This document shows positions 1 to 7,680 of a stretch of DNA of 42,067 bases, one piece after another (position 1 is the first letter of the stretch; each line of letters begins with the position of its first letter). The position numbers were made by a program, and so were the translations under genes. The notes under the pieces were generated by a model. That model ran no database searches. It saw only the letters and a list, made by a program, of their open reading frames with translations, and was not told the origin of the DNA. This DNA comes from Sphingomonas lacusdianchii (GTDB taxonomy: Bacteria > Pseudomonadota > Alphaproteobacteria > Sphingomonadales > Sphingomonadaceae): positions 1 to 42,067 of the forward strand of contig NZ_JAKRET010000023.1 in assembly GCF_022664395.1 (NCBI RefSeq). Direction: 5' to 3'.

Positions 1-115
1 GAGAGGCCGGCGATCTGGCGCCATGCTGAGGCTGGACCCGTCCTGACCTCGAAGACGACAACGATGCGCAAAAGAAGATCGACTACGAGCACCTTGGCAA
101 ACGGCTTGACCGATT

Positions 116-813
116 AGACGACAAGCGCGTCGAGCGGATCTGGCGGCGCGAGGGGCTGAAAGTGCCGCAGCGCCAACCGAAACGCGGCCGGCTCTGGCTC
201 AATGACGGCTCCTGCATCCGGCTTCGACCAGAGTATCCGGGGCATGTCTGGGCCTATGATTTCGTCGAGGAGCGTACCCACGATGGGCGCAAGTTCCGCA
301 TCCTGACCATCATCGACGAGGCCAGTCGCGAGTGCCTGGCACTGGTCGTGTCACGTCAACTGCGCCACGAAGACGTGCTGGCCGCGTTGGCCGACCTGTT
401 CATCGAACGCGGTCCGCCAGCGCACATCAGATCGGACAATGGCAGCGAGTTCATCGCCACCGCCGTCCAGACCTGGCTCGGACAGATCGGCGTGAAGACG
501 CTCTACATCGCCCCGGGCTCGCCATGGGAGAACGGCTATAACGAGAGCTTCAACGGGTCGCTTCGCGACGAGCTGCTCAATGGCGAGATCTTCTACAGCC
601 TCGCGGAGGCCAGGGTGCTGATCGAGGCATGGCGCCGTCACTACAACACCGTCCGGCCGCACAGTAGCCTGGGCTACCGCCCGCCGGCCCCGGAAGCGGT
701 GACACCGCCATTACCGGCCTCCGGTTCCGCTTCGCTCCACCTACGCACGGCAATGGCGGCGGAGACGACAATGCACTAACTAACAAGCCGGACCACCCGG
801 TGGGGGCTGCTCA
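116..813 (+). mobile_element. IS3-family insertion sequence remnant (IS407-like), left part missing
   Basis: Homology to an IS3-type OrfB begins near base 116, where the reading frame enters the motif DKRVERIWRREGLK, and runs to the end of the transposase. After the stop there is a typical IS407-group right end, with GGACCACCCGGTGGGGGCTG at 790-809 and the terminal TCA near 813. The sequence before 116 does not read as IS3 transposase although the frame stays open back to base 30. The OrfA half and the left inverted repeat are absent. The element is therefore a fragment that cannot move by itself. The exact right end is inferred from the family pattern, because no second inverted repeat is available for comparison. 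Confidence 0.7.
162..779 (+). CDS. IS3-family transposase OrfB fragment (DDE integrase core), 5'-truncated
   Basis: This is the C-terminal two thirds of an IS3-family OrfB transposase, 205 residues from a GTG. The rve integrase core is clear: the first Asp lies in the segment VWAYDFVEER, the second in RSDNGSEF, and the Glu in the segment NESFNGSLRDE, followed by the usual RPHSSLGYRPPAPEA close. In the intact protein these residues cut and join DNA at the IS ends. The same frame is open upstream to base 30, but the residues before 116 do not belong to the family. The GTG is thus only the first possible start after a fusion or deletion point. Full-length proteins need OrfA and about 80 more N-terminal residues, so activity is unlikely. 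Confidence 0.8.
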   Translation: MPQRQPKRGRLWLNDGSCIRLRPEYPGHVWAYDFVEERTHDGRKFRILTIIDEASRECLALVVSRQLRHEDVLAALADLFIERGPPAHIRSDNGSEFIATAVQTWLGQIGVKTLYIAPGSPWENGYNESFNGSLRDELLNGEIFYSLAEARVLIEAWRRHYNTVRPHSSLGYRPPAPEAVTPPLPASGSASLHLRTAMAAETTMH

Positions 814-910
814 CAGCTTCCCGCCTGCTTACCAGGATCCGACATTCGTTCAGGTCGGAGTTAGCCGATGCCGCGAGTATTCCTCACGGCACTGCAGCCA
901 ACCGAAATCC

Positions 911-1801
911 TCATCCATCTGCGTGGCTCTTCGCAGCTTCGGCCAGGGCATCGATGAAGACCCGAACCTTCGCCGACAAGGCCCGGTGGCTTGGATAGAG
1001 CGCGTGGATCGCAACCTCGTGGGTACGTCCGGCAGGCCACAACCTGACCAGTCGGCCCTCCCCGACAGGAGCTTTGATGAGGAAGTCCGGAAGCCGTGCG
1101 ATACCGCAGCCGCCAAGGACGGCGGGCAGGATCGCTGCGGCGTCGGAGATCACGGCGTGCGGGCGGAATTCGGCGTGGCCCGCTGGTCCAGCTGCGCCGT
1201 CGTGATAGGCCACTGGCCGGTCCGCATAGTCGAGCAGGGTATGGGCATGGAGATGGCTGGCGCGAAGCGGCGTGCCGCGCACCGCGAGATAGTCAGGGCT
1301 CGCACACAGCCATGTCTCCGATGTCAGTAGGTGCTTCGCGATCAGATCGCTATCGGCCAACGGTCCGACCCGGACAACCATGTCCACGAGTTCGGCCGGC
1401 ATGTCGATGATGCGGTCCTCGATCTTCAGGTCGACGCGCACTTGCGGATAAGCCGCCATGAAGCGGGGCAGCATCGGCGCAACCAGCGCGCTTGCGATCG
1501 TGAACGGCAGACTGATCCGCAACGTGCCGCTCGGCACGGCAGCAAGACCTTCGAGCGCCGCCCCCGCCTCGTCGACATCGGCGAGGATGCGAAGGGCGTG
1601 CGGCCGGAACAGGGTGCCAGCGTCGGTCAGGCGCATATGCCGGGTCGAGCGATCGAGGAGGACGGCACCGACCTGCTGCTCAAGCCGAGCCAACGCGCGG
1701 CTAACGCCTGATTTCGGTAAGCCCAATGACCTTGCCGCGGCCGAAACGCTCATCAGGTCGGTGATGCGCACGAAGGCACGAAGATCAGACAGGTCCATCA
1801 T
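911..1801 (-). CDS. LysR family transcriptional regulator
   Basis: This is a 296-residue LysR-type regulator of normal family length. Residues 1-60 form the winged HTH (MDLSDLRAFVRITD, then SVSAAARSLGLPKSGVSRALARLEQQVG and LTDAG), and residues 90-290 form the periplasmic-binding-like effector domain. It is divergent from the epoxide hydrolase and quinone reductase pair, the classic layout in which a LysR protein controls its neighbours and itself. The start codon at 1801 directly abuts a 19-bp palindrome at 1802-1820, which fits autorepression. A second Met at residue 2 is an equally good start. The inducer cannot be told from the sequence; an electrophilic or aromatic compound is a guess from the neighbours. 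Confidence 0.9.
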   Translation of the reverse strand: MMDLSDLRAFVRITDLMSVSAAARSLGLPKSGVSRALARLEQQVGAVLLDRSTRHMRLTDAGTLFRPHALRILADVDEAGAALEGLAAVPSGTLRISLPFTIASALVAPMLPRFMAAYPQVRVDLKIEDRIIDMPAELVDMVVRVGPLADSDLIAKHLLTSETWLCASPDYLAVRGTPLRASHLHAHTLLDYADRPVAYHDGAAGPAGHAEFRPHAVISDAAAILPAVLGGCGIARLPDFLIKAPVGEGRLVRLWPAGRTHEVAIHALYPSHRALSAKVRVFIDALAEAAKSHADG

Positions 1802-1820
1802 TGTTGCATCGTATGCAACA
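1802..1820. promoter_or_regulatory. Palindromic operator between the LysR gene and the epoxide hydrolase gene
   Basis: TGTTGCATCGTATGCAACA is a perfect inverted repeat with 8-base arms around CGT. It contains the LysR-type core T-N11-A (TGCATCGTATGCA). It lies immediately upstream of the LysR start and 73 bases before the epoxide hydrolase start, so one bound dimer or tetramer could serve both promoters. The repeat is seen directly; the binding protein is inferred from its position. Confidence 0.65.
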
Positions 1821-1893
1821 CCTGTCGCGCATAGGCCATCTAATCAGGCCGCCGTGCAACGACTATCCTTTCCCCGACACGAAAGGATGCACC

Positions 1894-3072
1894 ATGAGCC
1901 CTACGATAAATCAGACCCGGCCCGATGCGGTGACGGCGTTCCCGATCCACATACCCGACGCCGACCTCAGCGACCTCGCCGACCGGCTCGATCGTGTGCG
2001 CTGGCCCGACCTCGGCACGACCACGGATGGGCGTCAGGGGCCTGCCTTGCCGACGATCCGGCGATTGGTCGAGCACTGGCAGGACGGCTACGATTGGCGG
2101 TCTACGGAGGCCATGCTCAACGGATGGGGCAGCAGCAGGACCGTCATCGACGGACTGGGCATCCACTTCCTGCACATCCGGTCGCCGCACGCGACTGCCG
2201 CTCCACTGCTGTTGACGCACGGCTGGCCCGGCTCGATCCTCGAGTTCCGCGACCTGATCAGGCCGCTCACCGATCCGCCATCGCATGGCGGCGATGCCGC
2301 AGACGCCTTCCATCTCGTGATCCCGGCGCTGCCGGGCTTCGGCTTCTCGGACAAGCCCACCGAGCCCGGCTGGGGCGTGGGCCGCACCGCCGCGGCATGG
2401 GGGCAGCTGATGGAACGGCTGGGCTACGGCGACCGCTGGATGGCGCAGGGCGGCGACTGGGGAGCGGCGGTGACGACAGCGCTGGCGCATATGCGCGCGC
2501 CCGGTCTCGCCGGCATCCACCTCAACATGGTGATGTTTCAACCGACCCGAGAAGAGATGGCCGACACAACACCCGACGAGCAGCGGATGCTCGACGACGC
2601 TCAGAGATATGACCGCGAGTTCTCAGGCTACATGAAGCTGCAGTGCACGCGCCCGCAGTCGATCGCGTTTGCGCTGGCCGACTCTCCGGTAGGTCTGGCG
2701 AGCTGGATCTACGCGCTGTTTCAGGACGTATCCGACAGCAATGGTGAGCCCGAGCGCGTGATCTCGCTCGACCATCTCATCGACGACGTGATGCTCTACT
2801 GGCTACCGAACTCCGGACCGAGTTCAGCACGCTTCTACTGGGAGGCCTCGCAAGAGATGGCGCAGGGAATGCCACACGGTCCAATCCCGTTACCGGCCGG
2901 GGTCAGCATGTTTCCCGGCGAGCAGGTTCGGCTCTCGCGGCGCTGGGCTGAAACGCGCTTCGCGGACCTGCGCTTCTTTGCCGAGGCGGACAGGGGCGGA
3001 CACTTCGCGGCAATGGAGAACCCGCAGATGCTGGTCGAGCATATCCGTTCGACCTTTCGCACAATCAGGTAA
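1894..3072 (+). CDS. Epoxide hydrolase, alpha/beta-hydrolase fold with EHN N-terminal domain
   Basis: This 392-residue enzyme of the microsomal-type epoxide hydrolase family should open an epoxide to a vicinal diol by way of an ester intermediate. Residues 15-120 match the EHN cap/N-terminal region (FPIHIPDADLSDLADRLDRVRWPD). The oxyanion loop HGWPGS is at 109-114. The nucleophile is Asp188 in GGDWG, and the catalytic His is His370 in GGHFAAMEN. The start at 1894 was chosen over an upstream in-frame start at 1801 because GAAAGGA lies 6 bases before it and the protein then begins as the family does. It is followed 15 bases later by an NAD(P)H:quinone-type reductase. No signal peptide is visible, so it is cytoplasmic. 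The substrate is unknown. Confidence 0.9.
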   Translation: MSPTINQTRPDAVTAFPIHIPDADLSDLADRLDRVRWPDLGTTTDGRQGPALPTIRRLVEHWQDGYDWRSTEAMLNGWGSSRTVIDGLGIHFLHIRSPHATAAPLLLTHGWPGSILEFRDLIRPLTDPPSHGGDAADAFHLVIPALPGFGFSDKPTEPGWGVGRTAAAWGQLMERLGYGDRWMAQGGDWGAAVTTALAHMRAPGLAGIHLNMVMFQPTREEMADTTPDEQRMLDDAQRYDREFSGYMKLQCTRPQSIAFALADSPVGLASWIYALFQDVSDSNGEPERVISLDHLIDDVMLYWLPNSGPSSARFYWEASQEMAQGMPHGPIPLPAGVSMFPGEQVRLSRRWAETRFADLRFFAEADRGGHFAAMENPQMLVEHIRSTFRTIR

Positions 3073-3087
3073 ACGGGAGTAGTAGCA

Positions 3088-3666
3088 GTGCACATCCTCG
3101 TCGTCATGACCCATCCTGCCGGCCCGTCGCTGACCCGCTCCATTGCGTCTGCAATCGTCGACGCAGGAGCAGCGCTCGGACACACCGTCGAACTTGTTGA
3201 TCTGGTAGCGGAAGGGTTCGATCCGGTCTTCGGGCCTGCGGACCATGCAGCGTTCGCCGCTGCTGGCCCAACGCCGCCAGATGTGCGCCGAGAGCAGCAA
3301 CGGATCGACAGAGCGGATCACCTCGTCCTCGTCCACCCGGTCTATTGGTGGTCAATGCCGGCGGTGCTCAAAGGCTGGATCGATCGTGTGTTCGTGTCCG
3401 GATGGGCATTCGAAGAGGATGCCGATGGAGGCATCGTCAAGAAGCTTGGACGGTTGAACGTCCATCTCATCGCGCTGACGGGTGCCAGCGCTGCGACCTA
3501 TGCCAGGCATGGCTATCGCGATGCGATGCGCGCGCAGATCGATCATGGCATTTTCGATTTCTGCGGTGCGCCGGTCGTCACGTCCGAACTCGTCGACGGT
3601 CAAAAGGAAGATTTTGCCTCGGCACCATCGAGGGTTGCCAGCCTTGTCGGCTGCCACCTTGCGTGA
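3088..3666 (+). CDS. NAD(P)H oxidoreductase, flavodoxin-fold quinone reductase family
   Basis: This 192-residue protein belongs to the NQO/KefF-like flavodoxin-fold family, which uses FAD or FMN to reduce quinones by two electrons. Visible landmarks are the N-terminal strand HILVVMTHPAGPSLTRSIA, the HPVYWWSMPAVLKGWIDRVF segment that binds the flavin and lines the active site, and LIALTGASAATY. It starts with GTG at 3088, with GGGAG ten bases upstream, and probably shares a transcript with the epoxide hydrolase gene 15 bases before it. The pairing suggests detoxification of reactive oxygenated compounds under LysR control, but this is inference. The C-terminus is a little short compared with the longest family members. 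Confidence 0.85.
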   Translation: MHILVVMTHPAGPSLTRSIASAIVDAGAALGHTVELVDLVAEGFDPVFGPADHAAFAAAGPTPPDVRREQQRIDRADHLVLVHPVYWWSMPAVLKGWIDRVFVSGWAFEEDADGGIVKKLGRLNVHLIALTGASAATYARHGYRDAMRAQIDHGIFDFCGAPVVTSELVDGQKEDFASAPSRVASLVGCHLA

Positions 3667-3854
3667 CAAGCAATGCAGCCGCGCTGCCTGACGACCCACA
3701 TGCGGTCATCGGACGCACCTTATCCCCTTCCGACTTCTGCCGTTCGTTCATATTCTCAAAGGTCGGTCGATATCACGCCGGAGTAAGCGGTCGTTTGGTA
3801 GGACGGGAAGCGGAACGGTCGCATACAGGAAAGCCGGCGTACCCTCGCTGTGAC

Positions 3855-4100
3855 TCACGCCACTCTCGTGTTAGTAGGGTTATCATTTTCGGCATTAGCC
3901 TTCGAAATGGCTCGCCTCACCTGATCAAGGTGTAGCGCGGCCACGACATCGCCCCTGGCAAGCTGATAATCCAACCTGCTCTCGACCAGGCGAAGCGCTG
4001 TGCCGTCATATTCGGCAATGAGACGGCGGGCTTCATCCTCGGCGGCAGGATGACGGATACTCGGACAGGTCGTGGATCGTTTTCGTCGAATATAACTCAT
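3855..4100 (-). CDS. Small hypothetical protein, 81 residues
   Basis: A short minus-strand frame encodes 81 residues, basic at the N-terminus (MSYIRRKRS) and predicted helical from residue 20 on (DEARRLIAEYDG, then LRLVESRLDYQLARGDVVAALHLDQVRRAI). The helical part looks like a real protein. No convincing Shine-Dalgarno sequence precedes the ATG at 4100. The gene lies alone between the quinone reductase gene and the lipoprotein gene. I do not recognise a named family. It could be a small cytoplasmic helical protein; a chance frame is the alternative. Confidence 0.5.
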   Translation of the reverse strand: MSYIRRKRSTTCPSIRHPAAEDEARRLIAEYDGTALRLVESRLDYQLARGDVVAALHLDQVRRAISKANAENDNPTNTRVA

Positions 4101-4241
4101 GGCAACTAAAAGGCCGGGGGCCTTGGTGGGTCCGCTGCAGCGTGCTGCAGCACCGTCGAACGAGGTCAGTCGGTACTAGAGAGAGGTGGGTAGCCCTTCT
4201 ACCAAGGGCGGTAAGAGCAGCGGCGCAGCTGCTGTAAACGG

Positions 4242-4271
4242 AAAAAGGCGCCCGCATCGCTACGAGCGCCT
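4242..4271 (-). terminator. Rho-independent terminator downstream of the lipoprotein gene
   Basis: Read on the minus strand, a 9-bp stem (AGGCGCTCG / CGGGCGCCT) closes an 8-base loop and is followed by TTTTT. It lies about 60 bases after the stop of the minus-strand lipoprotein gene and is a canonical intrinsic terminator. Confidence 0.7.
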
Positions 4272-4332
4272 CACCGGACCGGCTTACCAAGCGTAGGAGC
4301 TAACAGTCCGTCCGGCCCTAAGCCGACAGTGG

Positions 4333-4602
4333 TTAGATGCCGTTCTTCAGGTTCGTGTCGGCATCGTGCGTGCGCATGTCTTCGGCTTGGTTCTCGCCGG
4401 TCGCGCGGACTGCTTCGGCAGCGTTCTCGAGATTGGCTTCGGCTGCTTCGCTCGTGACGTTGTCGGCAGCTTCCTCGAGGTTATCGGCGACCGCTTCCGC
4501 GTTCGCTTCGATGTTGTCGGCAGCCTGCTCGCGCGGGGTGTTGTTGCAAGCGGACAGCGACATCAGACCAACGGCCACGCCGAGCGCAAAAACCTTCTTC
4601 AT
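4333..4602 (-). CDS. Small entericidin-like lipoprotein
   Basis: This 89-residue exported lipoprotein has a basic start MKKVFALGV, a short hydrophobic core, and a lipobox L-S-A-C with the lipidated Cys at residue 19. The mature part is acidic and Ala/Asn/Glu-rich (repeats such as EANAEAVADNLEEAADN), so it is probably a helical coiled rod. Its size and composition resemble the entericidin-like or Lpp-like small lipoproteins of alphaproteobacteria. The start at 4602 was chosen from the much longer open frame because AGAGGGA lies upstream and the signal peptide begins there. It is divergent from the HU-like gene and has its own terminator. A membrane-stress role is inferred only from the family. 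Confidence 0.8.
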   Translation of the reverse strand: MKKVFALGVAVGLMSLSACNNTPREQAADNIEANAEAVADNLEEAADNVTSEAAEANLENAAEAVRATGENQAEDMRTHDADTNLKNGI

Positions 4603-4765
4603 TGAGCAATATCCCTCTTTTTGGAGGGAATACGCCATACGCCGGCAGGAAAGGTTGGCAAGTCTGCTTGATACATGGACACAGTGGCGTAGCCCGTCGC
4701 ATCCGGTTGCTTCTATGATGACGACGGGTAAGGTCCGCTCTGTCTTAAAACGGAGTGCGAACAGT

Positions 4766-5035
4766 ATGAATATCAGTGACCTTGCGAAGGACGTAGCTTC
4801 GATAGCGGAAACCAGCGAGGCAGACGCGAAGGTAGCGGTCCTCGCGGTGTTCGAAGCTATCGGAAACGCAGCGGCCAAGGGCGAGGACGTTGCAATTCCC
4901 GGGTTCGGCAAATTCTCGGTGAAGGATCGTGCCGAACGGCAAGGGCGTAACCCGGCAACGGGTGAAGCGATCACGATTGCCGCAGCCAAGAAGGTCTCGT
5001 TCACGCCCGCCAAGGGACTGAAGGACAAGCTTTGA
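4766..5035 (+). CDS. HU family DNA-binding protein
   Basis: This 89-residue histone-like protein is the usual HU size. It has the helical dimer half (MNISDLAKDVASIAETSEADAKVAV), then VAIPGFGKFSV and the DNA-gripping beta arm RNPATGEAITIAAAKKVSF, ending in KGLKDKL. HU proteins bind and bend DNA without strong sequence preference and help compact the nucleoid. The ATG at 4766 was chosen over an upstream in-frame start (4337) because the HU fold begins there and GGAG lies about 10 bases before it. It is monocistronic, with a strong terminator 50 bases after the stop. The C-terminal sequence matches housekeeping HU, but whether this is the main copy or a paralogue cannot be told. Confidence 0.9.
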   Translation: MNISDLAKDVASIAETSEADAKVAVLAVFEAIGNAAAKGEDVAIPGFGKFSVKDRAERQGRNPATGEAITIAAAKKVSFTPAKGLKDKL

Positions 5036-5085
5036 AGCAAATAGGCGACTGGTTGCCAGCTTGGCGTTCCAGATGCCCTTAAAGC

Positions 5086-5115
5086 GAAAGGCCGCCCCTC
5101 TCGGAGCGGCCTTTC
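5086..5115 (+). terminator. Intrinsic terminator after the HU-like gene
   Basis: A perfect 10-bp stem, GAAAGGCCGC at 5086-5095 and GCGGCCTTTC at 5106-5115, encloses a 10-base loop. The 3' arm ends in a short T run. The spacing from the HU-like stop codon (50 bases) and the A/T-flanked GC stem make this a good terminator, and its symmetry may let it act in both directions. Confidence 0.7.
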
Positions 5116-5141
5116 CATTGTCGGCCAAAGCCGGCAACCGT

Positions 5142-5216
5142 TCAGGCGCAGGCATGTCCCGCAGAAGCGATCATGCCCATACCCGTTGCTGTACCCGGCG
5201 TGTGACAATGAGACAT
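5142..5216 (-). CDS. Possible 24-residue peptide with a fully complementary ribosome-binding site
   Basis: On the minus strand AAAGGAGGTGATCG stands directly before an ATG at 5216. That is an almost complete complement of the 3' end of 16S rRNA, far stronger than any other ribosome site in this window. The frame gives 24 residues rich in His, Cys, Gly, Met and Ala (starting MSHCHTPG) and ends in TGA at 5142. No family is recognised. It could be a leader peptide, a small stress peptide, or a chance frame behind an anti-16S-like sequence. An inverted repeat GCTACC...GGTAGC (5243-5268) lies just upstream of it. Confidence 0.3.
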   Translation of the reverse strand: MSHCHTPGTATGMGMIASAGHACA

Positions 5217-5564
5217 TCGATCACCTCCTTTCAGTCGTTGATGCTACCGTTAAGATGGTCGAGGTAGCGGTCCAATTAAGATGCATTGCGATCCGTTAGA
5301 TTGAAGGATCAGCAGTAAGCGATGCGTACGCGCCAACACGATTTAACGCGGCCGGCTCTTTGGCAAACATCGTACGTTCGGTCCTGTCTCGTGCCCTATC
5401 GCTTCCTTCTGCGCGTCCTGAGGTTTCGTCGTCCTGTGAATGCACGTCTCGGAGACGTCCGACGCAAAGGGCTTCTTTCTAGCGCAACGGTGCGTTTAGC
5501 GACCGTAGTCGGGCCGGAGCAGTGAGCGGTTTTCCTGACTATTGGCCGGCTCCTTGAAGTTTCC
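5217..5564. other. Intergenic stretch without a convincing gene
   Basis: Apart from the ribosome site and the inverted repeat GCTACC/GGTAGC described with the 24-residue frame, nothing supported was found. The one plus-strand frame here (5322-5525, 67 residues, very Arg-rich) has no ribosome site and no recognisable content. Confidence 0.5.
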
Positions 5565-5834
5565 TTACCGGACCGAGCCGCGGCGAAAAAGGTTGATGAT
5601 CGCCAGCAGTACAATCGCACCGACCAACGATACCAGGATCGACTGAATGCTGATGACACCGCTGGTGATCGGCGCGCCGCCGATCAGTGGCGTAACGAGG
5701 AAACCAGCGAGGAGCGCGCCGACGATCCCGACGACGACATTCAGGATAATGCCCTGCTGACCATCGGTGCGCATGATCAAGCTGGCGACCCAACCGATGA
5801 TACCGCCGACGATGAGGAGTATGATGAGACCCAT
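5565..5834 (-). CDS. GlsB/YeaQ/YmgE family stress-response membrane protein
   Basis: This 89-residue inner-membrane protein of the transglycosylase-associated (GlsB/YeaQ/YmgE) family has three hydrophobic segments: residues 1-20 (MGLIILLIVGGIIGWVASL), 28-50 (GIILNVVVGIVGALLAGFLV) and 62-82 (SILVSLVGAIVLLAII). The family Gly pattern GGIIGW and the loop IMRTDGQQG are present. The start at 5834 was preferred to an ATG six bases upstream because GAAGGA is then correctly spaced. A tGAAC-N17-CGTT promoter of the EcfG general-stress type lies 36 bases upstream, which agrees with the known stress induction of this family. The molecular function of the family is not known. Confidence 0.9.
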   Translation of the reverse strand: MGLIILLIVGGIIGWVASLIMRTDGQQGIILNVVVGIVGALLAGFLVTPLIGGAPITSGVISIQSILVSLVGAIVLLAIINLFRRGSVR

Positions 5835-5869
5835 GACCATTCCTTCAGGTTTATCGAGAACGATGGCTA

Positions 5870-5895
5870 AACGGGTGGCGTATCTGTCCGGTTCA
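5870..5895 (-). promoter_or_regulatory. EcfG-type general-stress promoter for the GlsB-family gene
   Basis: On the minus strand the sequence reads tGAAC, a 17-base spacer, then CGTT. The alphaproteobacterial EcfG consensus is GGAAC-N16/17-CGTT, so there is one mismatch, in the first base of the -35. The -10 ends 36 bases before the start codon of a stress-family gene. A second copy of the same tGAAC form precedes the stress-protein gene at 7681. Confidence 0.6.
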
Positions 5896-5980
5896 CGAGC
5901 ACCTCTCCGCAACCCTACCGCCGCATAGTGCGGCAGCACTACAACGATTGGTGCGCAGTTGGGAACGTCGCGCCGTCTGA

Positions 5981-7456
5981 ATGGGTTGGATGGGCATGTC
6001 CGACCCCGCTGCTCCACCCACGCTCCGCCACCTCGAACAGCTCATGGCGCAACTGCTCGACGGCGTCATCCTTATCGACCCGACCGGGGTTATCCTACGC
6101 GCCAATGCCGCGGCGTTGAAGATGCATGGCATCGATCGCATTGAAGATCTGGGACCCACTGCCGAGGCCTATGCCGAACGCTTTACCCTGCGATCTGCTA
6201 ATGGCCACCTGCTGAAACGGCGCGAATACCCACTGTTCCGGTTGCTTGCCGGTGAAGGCTTTCCGGATGAGACGGTGCAGGTCGCCGCATCGGGCGAAGA
6301 CGAAGTGCGTTGGGTTCATGAAGTCCGCGACGTGACGATGGACGTTGATGGCGGTGACGCCGACTATCTGGCGTTGGTCCTGAGCGATGTTTCCGCACGT
6401 TTCAACGCGGAGCGCCGGTTCAAGGCAATGTTCGACGCCAATCCGGCACCGGCTCTGGTTGTACGCCTCCGCGATCTGCGCATCGTGCAGGGCAATCCCG
6501 GCTTCCTGGACCTGACCGGCTTTTCGCAGGAGCAACTTGCCGGCAAGAGTCTGTTCGGGCTCGATCTGCTGAGAGGACTAGCCGACCCGACCGGCACACG
6601 GACCAGGATCGAACAGGGTAAGGTCCTGCCCCAGCAAGAAACAGAGTTGCTCGTCGCAGATGGAACGCAGCGACTGGTGCTGTTCGCGGGGCAACCTATC
6701 GACGTCACCGAGGAAGACGCACTGCTGCTGACTTTTGCAGACCTGCAACCGCGGCGCGAAGCCGAAATCGCGTTGCAAGCAAGCGAGCGGCACCTTCTGG
6801 CCGTCTTCGAAATGGCACCGGTTGCGATGGTGGTGACGCGCCACGCGGATCATCGCATCTCGCGGGTGAACGCCGCCTTTCGCTCGCTGACCGGTTACAC
6901 AAACGACAGCGCATTGGGTAAAACCGCCGATGAGCTGGCATTGTGGGAAACGTCGTCCGAACGAGCAGCGGCGGAAGCGGCCCTGAATGCTGCCGGATCG
7001 CTCCTCCAACAGGAGGTACGATTGTTGACCCGTGGGCATGACCCTCTCGACTGTGTTGTCTCTGCGCAAACTGTCGATATGGACCAGCATCCGTGTGTGC
7101 TGTGGGTCTATCAGGATGTCACCGAACGGCGGCGAAGTGAGGTGGAGCTAGCGGCCGCCATCGACGAGGTGATGAAAGACGCGAGCTGGCTCAGTCGATC
7201 CATTCTCGACAAGCTGGCCACGTTGCGGAGTACCACCCCGACTGCTCCGGCGATCGAGCTCAGTCCTCGCGAGCGCGAAGTCCTAGGCTTGATCTGCGAC
7301 GATCTGGACGATAGCGCCATTGCCGAGCGGTTGAACCTGTCGCGTAATACGGTTCGCAACCATGTCGCCCGGATTTACGCGAAGCTGGGGGTCAGTCGGC
7401 GCAGTGGTGCCGTCGTCTGGGGTCGGGAGCGAGGGCTCGGTTCGCACAGATTGTAG
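5981..7456 (+). CDS. Triple-PAS sensor with C-terminal LuxR-type HTH
   Basis: This 491-residue soluble one-component regulator has three PAS domains: about residues 15-135 (LLDGVILIDPTGVILRANAA), 140-258 (FKAMFDANPAPALVV, then NPGFLDLTGFSQEQL) and 265-385 (LLAVFEMAPVAMVV, then VNAAFRSLTGY). A short linker and a LuxR/GerE HTH follow at about 425-480 (LSPREREVLGLICDDLDDSAIAERL, then SRNTVRNHVARIYAKLGV). It lacks receiver, kinase or membrane segments, so the PAS modules probably sense a ligand, redox state or light directly; no flavin-binding Cys motif of LOV type was seen. In-frame ATGs at 5990 and 5996 are equally plausible starts. The stress genes on both sides suggest it serves a stress response. 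Confidence 0.85.
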   Translation: MGWMGMSDPAAPPTLRHLEQLMAQLLDGVILIDPTGVILRANAAALKMHGIDRIEDLGPTAEAYAERFTLRSANGHLLKRREYPLFRLLAGEGFPDETVQVAASGEDEVRWVHEVRDVTMDVDGGDADYLALVLSDVSARFNAERRFKAMFDANPAPALVVRLRDLRIVQGNPGFLDLTGFSQEQLAGKSLFGLDLLRGLADPTGTRTRIEQGKVLPQQETELLVADGTQRLVLFAGQPIDVTEEDALLLTFADLQPRREAEIALQASERHLLAVFEMAPVAMVVTRHADHRISRVNAAFRSLTGYTNDSALGKTADELALWETSSERAAAEAALNAAGSLLQQEVRLLTRGHDPLDCVVSAQTVDMDQHPCVLWVYQDVTERRRSEVELAAAIDEVMKDASWLSRSILDKLATLRSTTPTAPAIELSPREREVLGLICDDLDDSAIAERLNLSRNTVRNHVARIYAKLGVSRRSGAVVWGRERGLGSHRL

Positions 7457-7566
7457 ACGCTGACCAGCTGGCTAGCGGACTGCCCAGCTAGACATACGAC
7501 AACGTCTGAACAGTCCGCGGCACTAATGGCATAGTGCTGCCGCACCATACCGTCCGATGCGCGTTG

Positions 7567-7591
7567 TGAACCCCTTTCGCATCGACACGTT
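7567..7591 (+). promoter_or_regulatory. EcfG-type general-stress promoter upstream of the repeat-bearing stress protein
   Basis: The sequence is tGAAC at 7567-7571, a 16-base spacer, then CGTT at 7588-7591. It matches the EcfG consensus except for the first -35 base, exactly like the copy before the GlsB-family gene. It leaves a 5' leader of about 80 bases before the ATG at 7681. Confidence 0.55.
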
Positions 7592-7680
7592 CGGACTTCC
7601 CCGAGGTCTTACCCAGAGGATCACGCTAGCTGCGCCGACCGGCTGGACCTCGGTGGCACAAACTCGACTGGAGAGATAGC

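Noticed and set aside
4333..5208. Lipoprotein frame extended to 291 residues
   Set aside because: The upstream part is antisense to the HU-like gene; the signal peptide and ribosome site mark the start at 4602.
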